Under the pieces are notes generated by a model, which did no database searches, was not told the DNA's origin, and saw only the letters and a list, made by a program, of their open reading frames with translations. Positions 1 to 8,239 of a stretch of DNA of 64,000 nucleotides are shown here, piece after piece. Position numbers and translations under genes: made by a program. The first letter of the stretch is position 1. Each line of letters starts with the position of its first letter. Source of the DNA: Bifidobacterium apousia (GTDB lineage Bacteria; Actinomycetota; Actinomycetes; Actinomycetales; Bifidobacteriaceae); contig NZ_VMHK01000003.1 of NCBI RefSeq assembly GCF_007559275.1, positions 124,001 through 188,000 on the forward strand. The letters are read 5' to 3'.

Positions 1-1236
1 CTTTGGGGAGCAGCCGCCAGTCTCAATGACATACTCATAACCCAATTCAAAACCATCTTCACGCTGTCCAATGTTGCCAGCGCCTTTGTGCAGACGGCCT
101 TCTATCTTGGCTACTTTCTGATTGCCATACCGGCTTCGCTCATCATCAAGAAGACCTCATACAAGGTCGCCATCATGATCGGCCTTTCGCTGTATACCAT
201 CGGATGCTCGATCTTCTTCCCCGCCTCGCGCATGGCCACCTACGGATTCTTCCTGATCGCCCTGTTCGCCTTGGCCTGCGGATTGAGCTTCCTGGAGACC
301 TCGGCCAACACCTACAGCTCACTAATGGGCCCGAAGAAGTATTCCACCCTGCGGCTGAACATCTCTGAAACCTTTTACCCGTTGGGTGCCATAGCCGGCA
401 TACTGCTGGGTAAATATCTGATCTTCGGTGCCGGCCAAAGCCTGGAAAGGCAGATGAAGGGGCTTCACGGACAGGCCCGCATCGCCTTCGGCGAGCGCGC
501 CCTTCAGCATACGCTGCTGCCTTACAAATACATCATCTTCGTCCTCTTGGTCGCCCTGGTGCTTTTCGCACTGACGCAATTCCCCTCAGGCAAGCCCAAG
601 GTGGATCCAACCAAACAGCAGCCTCAAGCGCGCATCGGTGAGACACTGGTTTATCTCGCGCATAACCGCCGCTTCCTTTGGGGCATTTTCACCGAGTTCA
701 TGTATGTGGGCATGCAGACGGCCGTGTGGTCCTTCACCATCAGGCTGGCCATGGAGCTCAATTCCTCGATCAACGAGCGCTCGGCATCGACCTTCATGGT
801 CTACAGCTATGCGGCCTTCTTCATAGGCAAGGTGATCGCCAACTTCATGATGAAGTCCATGCACCCCTCCCGGGTCCTGCAGTGGTTCTCGGCATTCGGA
901 TTGGCTGCCCTGGTCTACATCCTCCTCGTGCGCAACATGAGCGCCGTCTATGCGGCCATCATCGTCTCGGGCCTGTTCGGACCCTGCTGGGCCACCATCT
1001 ACTCCCAGACTTTGGATACGGTGACCGACAAACGCCACACGGAAACAGCGGGAGCCATCATCGTCATGTCCATCGTGGGCGGGGCCTTCATCCCTGTAGC
1101 GCAGGGATTCGTCGCGGATATCTCGAACATGTCCCTGTCCTTCCTCGTCGATGTGGTCTGCTTCGCGGTCGTCTGCGTCTATTCCACAGCAAAGATGCGC
1201 GCTTTCAAGGCTGAAGGCGCTGAGAAAAACCAATGA
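1..1236 (+). CDS. deoP: FucP-family MFS sugar permease, probable deoxyribose permease (5' truncated)
   Basis: The reading frame is open from base 1, so the first residues lie outside the window; 411 codons plus stop are visible. The protein is a polytopic major facilitator of the FucP type. The visible start reads LWGAAASLNDILITQF, matching the first helix of L-fucose/H+ symporters, and FLETSANTYSSLMGP corresponds to the FucP helix 4-5 region. Several hydrophobic helices follow, with a soluble loop around residue 200. The two genes directly downstream look like deoxyribose mutarotase and deoxyribokinase. Enterobacterial deo operons carry a FucP-like permease, DeoP, with exactly these partners, so 2-deoxy-D-ribose is the more likely substrate. 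L-fucose remains the alternative. The membrane transporter call is firm; the substrate is inference from context. Confidence 0.8.
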   Translation, partial: LWGAAASLNDILITQFKTIFTLSNVASAFVQTAFYLGYFLIAIPASLIIKKTSYKVAIMIGLSLYTIGCSIFFPASRMATYGFFLIALFALACGLSFLETSANTYSSLMGPKKYSTLRLNISETFYPLGAIAGILLGKYLIFGAGQSLERQMKGLHGQARIAFGERALQHTLLPYKYIIFVLLVALVLFALTQFPSGKPKVDPTKQQPQARIGETLVYLAHNRRFLWGIFTEFMYVGMQTAVWSFTIRLAMELNSSINERSASTFMVYSYAAFFIGKVIANFMMKSMHPSRVLQWFSAFGLAALVYILLVRNMSAVYAAIIVSGLFGPCWATIYSQTLDTVTDKRHTETAGAIIVMSIVGGAFIPVAQGFVADISNMSLSFLVDVVCFAVVCVYSTAKMRAFKAEGAEKNQ

Positions 1237-1250
1237 AAGGAAAACCAATC

Positions 1251-2267
1251 ATGCAACAACTTCACCTCAATCATGACATGTTCGGCCCGGCCGAATTCAC
1301 CCTCTATCAGGACGATGATTTCAAAGCCGTCACCTTCACCTACCCGTCAGGAGTTGAAGCGGTCCGCATGGAGAACTCGCGCGGCCAGCTCACCGTCCTG
1401 CCCTATATGGGCCTGATCATCTGGGATGCGGTCTTCGACTCCATCAGTCTGAAGATGAAGGACATGTTCTCGCAACCCCTGCCCGGCACCGCCATAGCTG
1501 ATACCTACGGCTGCTTCCAGTTCACGTCAGGACTCCTTGGCGGCGGAACCCCGGCCCCGGAGGACGACTACCAACTCCACGGCGAGGCCCCGACCAGCCG
1601 CATGGACAGTGCCTGGCTGGAATTCGGAGATGGGACCATGTCAATACATGGTCAATTTGAATATGTCAAAGGGTTCGGCGACCACTACCTGAGTAGGCCA
1701 TCCGTAACATTGCACACGGATTCCGGTCTCTTCGACATCGGCCTGGAGGTCACCAACCTCTCCAACTACCAGACCATGCCTCTGCAGTACATGTGCCATA
1801 TGAACTACGCCTACGTGCATGACGGGCACATGGAGCAGAACGTGCCTGACGAGGCTTTCCGTCTGCGCCAGACCGTTCCCGCCCACGTCCATCCCACCCC
1901 GCAGTGGCTGGCCTACAACGAAGAGCTCAAGGCCAGCGGTGATCTGATCAACAACCTGAACGACGAGAGCCACTACGATCCTGAGATCGTCTTCTTCTCC
2001 CAGAACCTGACCAAGTTCACGGATATGGCCGAGTTCCGGCTCCATCTGAATGCCAAGCACAACTTCCTGACACGGTTCAGCACGGAACAATTCCCCATCG
2101 TCACCCGCTGGATCCTGTACAACGCCGATCAGCAGGTAGCAGCCTTTGCACTGCCCGGCACCAGCACGCCCGAGGGCCGCGCCGCCGCTGAGAAGGCAGG
2201 CACCCTGATCCACCTCAAGCCCCAGGAAACACGCTCATTCCTAGTAACCACCGGCCTGGAAAGGTAA
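1251..2267 (+). CDS. deoM: DUF4432/aldose 1-epimerase family protein, probable deoxyribose mutarotase
   Basis: This 338-residue cytosolic protein belongs to the galactose-mutarotase-like fold as seen in the DUF4432/deoxyribose mutarotase group. It would interconvert alpha and beta anomers of the imported sugar. Supporting features are PYMGLIIWDAVFD near residue 55, a histidine in DDYQLHGEAP near residue 105, and MCHMNYAYVHDG in the second half, consistent with paired catalytic histidines. The ATG at 1251 is chosen over an upstream in-frame ATG at 1233 because GAAAGGA (1235-1241) precedes it at good spacing. It starts 14 bases after the permease stop and ends 8 bases before the kinase, so the three are one operon. 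Salmonella DeoM (DeoX) is the closest characterised precedent I know. The mutarotase role is inferred. Confidence 0.72.
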   Translation: MQQLHLNHDMFGPAEFTLYQDDDFKAVTFTYPSGVEAVRMENSRGQLTVLPYMGLIIWDAVFDSISLKMKDMFSQPLPGTAIADTYGCFQFTSGLLGGGTPAPEDDYQLHGEAPTSRMDSAWLEFGDGTMSIHGQFEYVKGFGDHYLSRPSVTLHTDSGLFDIGLEVTNLSNYQTMPLQYMCHMNYAYVHDGHMEQNVPDEAFRLRQTVPAHVHPTPQWLAYNEELKASGDLINNLNDESHYDPEIVFFSQNLTKFTDMAEFRLHLNAKHNFLTRFSTEQFPIVTRWILYNADQQVAAFALPGTSTPEGRAAAEKAGTLIHLKPQETRSFLVTTGLER

Positions 2268-2275
2268 AGAACATT

Positions 2276-3202
2276 ATGGCTGACATCACCGTCATCGGCT
2301 CCAATATGTATGAGCTGACCACCTTTGTCGATCGCATGCCGGTGGAAGGAGAGACTGTGGAAGCTCCTGAATTCGAGATGGGATTCGGCGGCAAGGGGGC
2401 CAACCAGGCCATCGCCGCCGCCCGCCTGGGTTCACAGGTCAACTTCATCACCATGGTCGGCAGGGACGAATTCGGCAGACAGCAGCTGGAGAACTATCGC
2501 AGCAACGGCATCAGGGCCGATGGGATCGGCATCGCCGATGGAAGCAGCGGCGTGGCGCCGATCTTTGTGGACACCAGCGGCGACAATCGGATCCTGATCG
2601 TCAAAGGCGCCAACAAGCAGCTCACACCTGCTGCCCTGGACGATAAAAAAGACCTGATCGAGGGGTCGAAACTGGTCGTTCTCCAACAGGAGATCGCCTT
2701 GGAGACCAACTATCATGCCATCGAACTGGCAGAGGAGTACGGCGTGCCTGTCCTGCTGAATCCTGCGCCAGCCAATGATGATCTGAACATCGACTACGTT
2801 TCCAGGGTGGCCTTCTTCGCGCCGAATGAGACCGAGCTGGCCACGCTCACTGGAATGCCCACAGGGACATTGGACGAGATCAAGGCCGCAGCACGGAACT
2901 TGGTCAGGCGTGGGGTGGGCAACCTGATTGTCACCATGGGCGGCAAGGGCGCCCTATGGGTCAGCGCTGACCAGGAGCTGCTGGTGCCTGCGGTCACGGT
3001 TGAAGCCGTGGATACCACTGGCGCCGGCGATGCCTTCATCGGCTCTTTCGCCCACTACTACACGCAGGGCGAGGATGTGCCAACCGCTCTGAGCCATGCC
3101 AACAGATACGCCGCAATCAGCGTTACACGCCGCGGCACCCAGAAGGCTTATCCAACAGCTGCCGAGCTGAACGACCTTCTGCTGGAAAGGGTACAGGCAT
3201 AA
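2276..3202 (+). CDS. deoK: PfkB/ribokinase-family sugar kinase, probable deoxyribokinase
   Basis: The product is a 308-residue cytosolic kinase predicted to phosphorylate the 5-hydroxyl of the imported pentose with ATP. PfkB hallmarks are GGKGANQ at residues 38-44 and DTTGAGD at 246-252, with Asp252 as catalytic base. The N-terminal sugar-binding motif is GSNMYEL, where ribokinases have GSINADH. The Asn that contacts ribose is thus Met11 and the Asp is Glu13. This agrees with the GSNM motif I recall in Salmonella deoxyribokinase, as do SSGVAPIFV, LLNPAPA and PNETELATLTGMP. The start has GGAAAGG at 2258-2264. It ends an operon closed by a terminator at 3224-3264. The product would be deoxyribose 5-phosphate for a DeoC aldolase; no deoC lies in this window. 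Ribokinase is the alternative. Confidence 0.78.
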   Translation: MADITVIGSNMYELTTFVDRMPVEGETVEAPEFEMGFGGKGANQAIAAARLGSQVNFITMVGRDEFGRQQLENYRSNGIRADGIGIADGSSGVAPIFVDTSGDNRILIVKGANKQLTPAALDDKKDLIEGSKLVVLQQEIALETNYHAIELAEEYGVPVLLNPAPANDDLNIDYVSRVAFFAPNETELATLTGMPTGTLDEIKAAARNLVRRGVGNLIVTMGGKGALWVSADQELLVPAVTVEAVDTTGAGDAFIGSFAHYYTQGEDVPTALSHANRYAAISVTRRGTQKAYPTAAELNDLLLERVQA

Positions 3203-3223
3203 GGTATTCGCTATGGTCGCATT

Positions 3224-3264
3224 GCCAGGCGTGGACGGGTAGACCGCCCTCGTCTGGCTTTTTT
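3224..3264 (+). terminator. Rho-independent terminator of the deo-like operon
   Basis: An imperfect stem beginning GCCAGGCG and closing CGTCTGGC, with two internal mismatches and a short GTAGA loop, is followed by six T residues. It lies 22 bases after the kinase stop codon. Confidence 0.8.
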
Positions 3265-3355
3265 ATGTCCTTGCAACGAAATGCTGTCATATACTGTGCC
3301 TCAAAGCAAAGCAGGAGCCACGATTCACAGACACCAGCCAGAAGGGGTGATAAGT

Positions 3356-4180
3356 ATGACCAATCGAGTGGCGCTGGTCACTGGAGCCACCAGCGGCATC
3401 GGGTATGAAACCGCTGGCCTGCTCGCCGATCATGGATACCAGGTATATGCGGCAGGACGACGAGTCGAACGATTGAAGCCACTGGCCGACAAGGGGGTGA
3501 CGGCCGTACAGATGGACCTGACCGATTCCGCCTCGATTGAGAAGGCCGTCGCACGAATTCTGCAGAAGGAGAAGCGGGTCGACCTGCTGGTCAACAATGC
3601 CGGCTACGGCTCATATGGCCCGGTCGAGCAGGTCTCCATTGACGAGGTCCGTCGACAATTCGAAGTCAACCTCTTCGGCCTCGCCCGATTGACCCAGCTG
3701 GTACTGCCCGCCATGCGCCGAGCCGGACGCGGCCGGATCGTCAACACCTCATCCATGGCTGGCCGGATGGTCACCTATATGGGTGCCTGGTACCATGCCA
3801 CCAAGTACGCCCTAGAGGCCTTCAGCGACGCTTTACGCATGGAAACCCGCCCCTTCGGCATCGACGTGGTCCTGATCGAGCCTGGAGCCATCGCCACCAA
3901 CTGGGGCGCAATCGCCGCCGACCATCTTCAGAAGGTCACTCGCAAGAGCGCCTATCAACAGTCAGGGTTCCAAGCTGCTGCTGGATTGCGCAAGCTTTAC
4001 TCCAGCAGGCATTTGACCCGACCATCAACCATTGCCAAGGCCATCGTCCGTGCTTCGACTGTACGCCATCCCCGCCCACGCTACCTTCTGGGCTTTGGAG
4101 CCAAACCTCTGGTCGCCCTTCATGCCCTGCTCCCCACCCGTGCCTGGGACTACTTGATGATTCATGCCAAAGACCTTTAG
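3356..4180 (+). CDS. Classical short-chain dehydrogenase/reductase
   Basis: This 274-residue NAD(P)-dependent oxidoreductase has the Rossmann fold of classical SDRs. The cofactor motif is TGATSGIG (residues 9-16), NNAG is at 80-83, the catalytic Ser is in TSS (131-133), and Tyr146 and Lys150 lie in YHATK. An Arg-rich stretch after beta-2 (AAGRRVERL) suggests NADP preference. The ATG at 3356 has GAAGGGGTGA directly upstream, better than the earlier in-frame start at 3281. It stands after the terminator of the sugar operon, with its own leader, so it is probably a separate unit. The substrate cannot be read from sequence; 17-beta-hydroxysteroid-dehydrogenase-like oxidoreductases are the nearest family by feel. 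Confidence 0.8.
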   Translation: MTNRVALVTGATSGIGYETAGLLADHGYQVYAAGRRVERLKPLADKGVTAVQMDLTDSASIEKAVARILQKEKRVDLLVNNAGYGSYGPVEQVSIDEVRRQFEVNLFGLARLTQLVLPAMRRAGRGRIVNTSSMAGRMVTYMGAWYHATKYALEAFSDALRMETRPFGIDVVLIEPGAIATNWGAIAADHLQKVTRKSAYQQSGFQAAAGLRKLYSSRHLTRPSTIAKAIVRASTVRHPRPRYLLGFGAKPLVALHALLPTRAWDYLMIHAKDL

Positions 4181-4365
4181 ACGATAAACAAGGTATCAGA
4201 ACAATACTCCATAGCAGCTGAATGCTTGCAAAGAGGTTTGGATTCGAAGAAATCAAGACTCGCCAAGCCCTGCGGAGTGAAAAGGACAGTTGGCAAAGGA
4301 TGCTGTCGCACAGAAGCAACATAGTTACAACAGTATCCCTTGCTAATTGTCTTGATGCTAAATCC

Positions 4366-5394
4366 TCAAGCCTCCAAAGCTCGCGCTCCCAGGAGTGCCT
4401 GCTCGGCCGCCATAGGGACGCGTCCCAATCCATCCAGACCGACATTGAGCAGGTAGTTGATGCCGTACTTGTTCAGATGGGCCTTGTAATCGTGAATGGT
4501 CTGCGGGCTCTTCCAATTTTGGTCATGGTAGGAGAATCCCCAGGAATCGTTGATGGTCCCGGCGGTCTCGTAGAGGCCAAGCTTTGAGGGCTTGAACCCT
4601 TCGATCGAGTTGTAGTCAACATTGCCGTCCGAGGCGGCCTTGTCGCTGGCGTCCGAATCTTCAGGAATCTCGTTGTCCCCTAGAGAGACGTAGTCGTAGC
4701 GGCCGTTGCCCAGCCTGGAATTGATCAGGCAGTCGGGCTGCAGACGCTTGACCGTATCGTAAATGGTCTGGCTCTGCTCGTCGCTGAGGGTCATGGGAAC
4801 ATCAAACCAGGCAACCGATATCTCCCCATAGTTGCTCATGATCTCTTCGATCTGCGGCATGATCTTGTGCTTGAACGCACGGTCGTAGTTCTTCTCCCCT
4901 GTGAAGTCCCAGCTGTTGTCCCAGGTGGTGCCCGCCGTCTCGATGTCGTTCGAAAGGTATCCGCCGCCATCCGGTTCATGCCAGTCCAGATCCTGCGAAT
5001 AGTAGAGACCAAATCGCAGGCCAGCCTTGCGGCAGGCCAAAGACAGCTCGCCGATCACATCCCGGTGGAAAGGCGTCGCGTCATAGACATTGTAAGGATC
5101 CACCAGAGACCGGTACATGGCGAAGCCGTCGTGATGCTTTGTGGTGACGACCAGATACTGCATGCCGCAGCGCTTGGCCAGGTCAACTATGGCATCCGCG
5201 TCGAAATAAATGGGGTTGAAGGCCTGGGTCAGGCGTTCGTACTCCTTGTTGGGGATCTGGAGCTTGGATTGGATCCATTCCGCATAGTTGCTTGACGACT
5301 TCCCCTGGTACTCACCTCCCAGGAGTGAATAGAGACCCCAGTGAATCATCATGCCGTACTTGGCCTGCTTGAACCATTCCACGGTATCGCTCAT
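4366..5394 (-). CDS. alfC: GH29 alpha-L-fucosidase, AlfC-like (alpha-1,6 specific)
   Basis: A compact 342-residue retaining glycoside hydrolase with no signal peptide, so it acts in the cytoplasm on an imported fucoside. It carries YGMMIHWGLYSLL, TKHHDGFAMY and AWFDVPMTLS; Asp198 in the last is the expected nucleophile, equivalent to Asp200 of Lactobacillus casei AlfC. Similarity to AlfC as I remember it runs through the whole chain, including SWGFSYHDQNW near the C-terminus. AlfC cleaves alpha-1,6-linked fucose from GlcNAc, the core fucose of mammalian N-glycans. It lacks the extra C-terminal domain of larger GH29 enzymes. AGAGGT precedes the ATG. It sits 47 bases after an MFS gene on the same strand, as in the lactobacillar alfHC pair. 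GH29 membership is near certain; the linkage specificity is by homology. Confidence 0.92.
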   Translation of the reverse strand: MSDTVEWFKQAKYGMMIHWGLYSLLGGEYQGKSSSNYAEWIQSKLQIPNKEYERLTQAFNPIYFDADAIVDLAKRCGMQYLVVTTKHHDGFAMYRSLVDPYNVYDATPFHRDVIGELSLACRKAGLRFGLYYSQDLDWHEPDGGGYLSNDIETAGTTWDNSWDFTGEKNYDRAFKHKIMPQIEEIMSNYGEISVAWFDVPMTLSDEQSQTIYDTVKRLQPDCLINSRLGNGRYDYVSLGDNEIPEDSDASDKAASDGNVDYNSIEGFKPSKLGLYETAGTINDSWGFSYHDQNWKSPQTIHDYKAHLNKYGINYLLNVGLDGLGRVPMAAEQALLGARALEA

Positions 5395-5441
5395 TATTTA
5401 CCTCTGTTTCTGTTGATTGACACGAATTGCCATGACCAACC

Positions 5442-6641
5442 TCAGATGGTCAGCTTGTCCTTCTTGACGACGAAGGCATCGTAAAGGGCCAGGATCACGT
5501 AGCAGACCCCTGCGCACATGATCATGAAACCTGGGTCATTCTTGCCAAGCACCCCGCCCAGAGCCTGGAAGAAGTAAGGAGCCACCAGGGAGCCGATGTT
5601 GATGCCGATCAGGATGATCGAAGTGGTCAGGTTCATGGAGCCCTTGGGCGAATAGGCCACCATGCGTGCCGTCAGGGCCGGGTTGATGATGCCGTTGCAG
5701 AACCCTGCCACCAGGACCAGAACCAGCAAGATCGGAATGGAGTTGGTGAAGGGCATGGCGATCATGACCACTGCTGTCAGCACCTCGAAGATGAAGACGG
5801 TGTATCGTCCGCACCACTTGGCGAGCTGTTCGAAGGCGATGCCGGAGATGATCGAACAGAGCACCAGGAAGCCGAAGATCCTGGTGGCATCAGCTGCAGA
5901 GCCTATATGTGAATCGACCATATGGCTGGCCAGCTTCAGGGAGATGGCCGAATAGAAAAGGCAGACGAAGAGGAAGAGAATGGCCAGCTGGATGACGCCG
6001 CCGTTGGTGGACGGCTTGATGGAGGTGTCCTCCTCGACCTCCTTGCCGTCCTCCACAATGACACGATCAAGCCGCTTGGGGACGAAAAGGGAGACGAGGA
6101 CAATGGGCACGATCAGAAAGAGGAAGACCAGATAGGTGGCATGCCAGGAGATGTTGATCAGGAACCCTGCAATGAAGAGCATGATCGAGTCGCCGATGGC
6201 GCCGACGGAGTTCCTCCATCCCAGAAGCCTGTTCCTGATTTTCTCAGGGAAGACATCGGTGATGTAGGAGACGCTCAGCGGGGTGAAGATACCCATGCCC
6301 ACGCCGAACATGGCTCGCGACAGGAATATGGCCGGATAATTGTAGAAGAATGCTGGAATGACGCCAAAGACCAAGGAGACTATCAACCCCAGAAGGACCG
6401 TGTACTTCTTGCCCAGCTTGTTGGATATCAGGCCGCTGACCACAGTTCCCAGCAGGACGCCACCTGTGGGGATGACGACCAGCAGCTCGACGTTGGCCTC
6501 CGAGATGTTGGAAAAGTACTGCTTCATCAACGGGATAGTCCCTGAGACGGCATTGGAAACCGACATCAGGAACGATATGGACAAGATGCCCAGCATCAAA
6601 ATCGGTGAACTGGTGTTCACCTGTTGCTCTTTTGACTCCAT
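5442..6641 (-). CDS. alfH: MFS permease, AlfH-like, paired with the fucosidase
   Basis: A 399-residue major facilitator with about twelve hydrophobic segments, a cytosolic N-terminus, and a charged central loop (VEDGKEVEEDTS) near residue 200. The MFS signature between helices 2 and 3 is seen as NKLGKKYT, and RIRNRLLG-like basic residues follow helix 4-5. It is the promoter-proximal gene of a two-gene unit with the AlfC-like fucosidase, copying the alfHC arrangement of L. casei, where AlfH imports fucosyl-alpha-1,6-GlcNAc-Asn. GGAAGGGA lies before the ATG. The permease call is firm; the substrate is inferred from gene order only. A generic sugar or drug MFS is the alternative. Confidence 0.78.
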   Translation of the reverse strand: MESKEQQVNTSSPILMLGILSISFLMSVSNAVSGTIPLMKQYFSNISEANVELLVVIPTGGVLLGTVVSGLISNKLGKKYTVLLGLIVSLVFGVIPAFFYNYPAIFLSRAMFGVGMGIFTPLSVSYITDVFPEKIRNRLLGWRNSVGAIGDSIMLFIAGFLINISWHATYLVFLFLIVPIVLVSLFVPKRLDRVIVEDGKEVEEDTSIKPSTNGGVIQLAILFLFVCLFYSAISLKLASHMVDSHIGSAADATRIFGFLVLCSIISGIAFEQLAKWCGRYTVFIFEVLTAVVMIAMPFTNSIPILLVLVLVAGFCNGIINPALTARMVAYSPKGSMNLTTSIILIGINIGSLVAPYFFQALGGVLGKNDPGFMIMCAGVCYVILALYDAFVVKKDKLTI

Positions 6642-7194
6642 GAAAGTCCCTTCCTCGGAACTGTCATCGCATGCCCTTCGCGATGGCGAGCGATTGATTC
6701 ACTCATGTACTGCAAACAACTCAATTCCATGGACCGTCTTGGTCCTCAACTATTTCAAGAGACAATAGTTTGTTAATAGTATATATCAAATTGGAAACTG
6801 TACATGCCGAAGATGGTGCGTCAGGCCGAATCGGCCGGATCCGCCATCCAGCGATCACCAAACGAATTGTTGGAACTCGGCCTTTTGAATCAGCCTTAAG
6901 TGATGTACGCAAAAGCTAACGCCGATAAAGCAATTGGAACGCTGGCAAGACATTCCGAAACAAAAGTATCTTTATTAATTATCATTGACAGAAGATATAA
7001 GGCAGAGGACATCGTTGCTGTCTGCATGCGGGCGAGGTAAGCCCGCTACTGACGGCTGTCCCCTCAGGTGCATGGTCCAGCAGCTCGATCATTCATCGAC
7101 CGGCTGAGGTCTCGCCTGCTCTTCTGCTTTAAAACAGTTTCTGTGCTCCACCCAAGAGCAGTCAACGACCATACCAACAGAAAGAACCAAGGAA
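6642..7194. promoter_or_regulatory. Divergent control region between alfHC and the glycosylasparaginase gene
   Basis: This 553-base gap has no convincing gene. It is more AT-rich than its surroundings around 6765-6800 and 6960-7000. Candidate elements are an AT-rich promoter stretch near 6770-6795 for the minus-strand operon, a possible -10 TATAAG at 6996-7001 for the plus strand, and a small hairpin of GCGGGC/GCCCGC arms near 7027-7046. No operator could be assigned with confidence. Confidence 0.45.
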
Positions 7195-8190
7195 ATGAGT
7201 GATTCATCCTCACAGATAGTCAGCCACGATCAATCCACATGGGCCTCTATTGCTACATGGCGGATGGCCTATGAAGGGATAGTCAAGTCAAGTTCCGGTC
7301 TTGAGGAGGGTGGCCAGGCGGGCGATGCTGTCGAGGCGCTGATCCGAGAGGTTGAGGCCAACCCCGATTACACCTCCGTCGGTTATGGAGCTTTGCCCAA
7401 CCGGGAAGGTGAGATGGAGATGGACGCCGCCTTCATGGACGGGAACAGCATGGCAATGGGCGCTGTGGCCGGCATCCAGCATGTACTCCACCCCATATCC
7501 GTGGCCAGGCAGCTGAGTCGACGCCATACCAGCAGCTTTCTGGTCGGGCAGGGGGCGACCCGTTACGCCCAGGTCAGCGGGTTCGAAATGCGCAATATGC
7601 TGACGGACAGGGCCAGAGAGCGCTGGGAGCTGGAAGCCGCCAAGACCACAACACCGGAGTCTGCCGGTCCCTATCGAGGGCACGATACGGTCGGGACCAT
7701 CTCCTTGGATGCGCACGGTTCGATGGCTGCCGGCACATCAACATCGGGGCTCTTCATGAAGGAACCCGGCAGAGTAGGCGATTCTCCCCTACCCGGCTCG
7801 GGATTTTATGTGGACAGCGCCATCGGAGGGGCGGCCGCCACCGGGCTGGGAGAAGACATCATGAAAGGGTGCCTCTCCTACCGGATCGTCGCCCTGATGG
7901 GAAGCGGCTTGAGCCCGCAGGAAGCCTGCGATTCCGCAGTCTACGAATTTGACGACCTCCTGAGGAACCGCTACGGCAAGGTCGGCGAGATCTCAATGAT
8001 CGCTCTCAACAAGAGAGGTGAATGGGGGGTCGCCACAAACGTGGAATTCACCTTCTGTACAGCCAGGAAGGGCGAGCAGATACGCATACTCATGGCCAAT
8101 CCGGATGGCAAGGGCGGAACACGAATCGAACCAGTAACTAAGGAATGGCTGCAGGAATACGAACGCTCATTGAAGGCGCCCCTCAAATGA
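7195..8190 (+). CDS. asnA2: Glycosylasparaginase (N4-(beta-N-acetylglucosaminyl)-L-asparaginase), Ntn hydrolase
   Basis: A 331-residue Ntn-hydrolase that would split GlcNAc-Asn into aspartate and GlcNAc-amine. The autoprocessing motif HDTVGTI places the scissile bond between Asp164 and Thr165, leaving Thr165 as N-terminal nucleophile of the beta chain. TSTSG (181-185), GRVGDSP (192-198) and SGFYVDSAIGGAAATG match the substrate-binding and oxyanion segments of the family. There is no signal peptide, so it works inside the cell. Homology appears to begin at WASIATWRM near residue 16, and AAGGA lies very close to the ATG, so the exact start is uncertain. It is divergent from the AlfH/AlfC genes, as asnA2 is in L. 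casei alf-2. Plant-type asparaginase is less likely given HDTVG and the surrounding residues. Confidence 0.88.
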   Translation: MSDSSSQIVSHDQSTWASIATWRMAYEGIVKSSSGLEEGGQAGDAVEALIREVEANPDYTSVGYGALPNREGEMEMDAAFMDGNSMAMGAVAGIQHVLHPISVARQLSRRHTSSFLVGQGATRYAQVSGFEMRNMLTDRARERWELEAAKTTTPESAGPYRGHDTVGTISLDAHGSMAAGTSTSGLFMKEPGRVGDSPLPGSGFYVDSAIGGAAATGLGEDIMKGCLSYRIVALMGSGLSPQEACDSAVYEFDDLLRNRYGKVGEISMIALNKRGEWGVATNVEFTFCTARKGEQIRILMANPDGKGGTRIEPVTKEWLQEYERSLKAPLK

Positions 8191-8203
8191 CCGCTTATCA
8201 TTC

Positions 8204-8232
8204 TTGACTGATTAGTCAACTAATGCTATCTT
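8204..8232 (+). promoter_or_regulatory. Promoter with overlapping palindromes before tetR (leaderless start)
   Basis: A -35 TTGACT (8204-8209) and -10 TATCTT (8227-8232) are spaced 17 bases. Two nested palindromes overlap them: TTGACT-GATT-AGTCAA (8204-8219) and TTAGTCAACTAA (8212-8223). The expected transcription start is at about 8239, at the ATG. Autorepression by the encoded TetR protein is inferred. Confidence 0.6.
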
Positions 8233-8239
8233 AGTGAGC

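Noticed and set aside
586-1248. Long minus-strand open frame opposite the permease
   Set aside because: Composition is that of an antisense shadow (His/Asp/Gly-rich with no domain) and the plus frame is a clear transporter.
4222-4587. A 121-codon plus-strand frame at the end of alfC
   Set aside because: Most of it overlaps the fucosidase gene in antisense and it has no family features.
1-6641. One continuous L-fucose catabolic cluster
   Set aside because: The permease partners point to deoxyribose, no fucose dehydrogenase, dehydratase or isomerase is present, and the fucosidase unit is on the other strand with its own permease.
6721-6912. A 63-codon minus-strand frame in the alfH-glycosylasparaginase gap
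   Set aside because: No ribosome binding site and no resemblance to known proteins; the gap looks regulatory.
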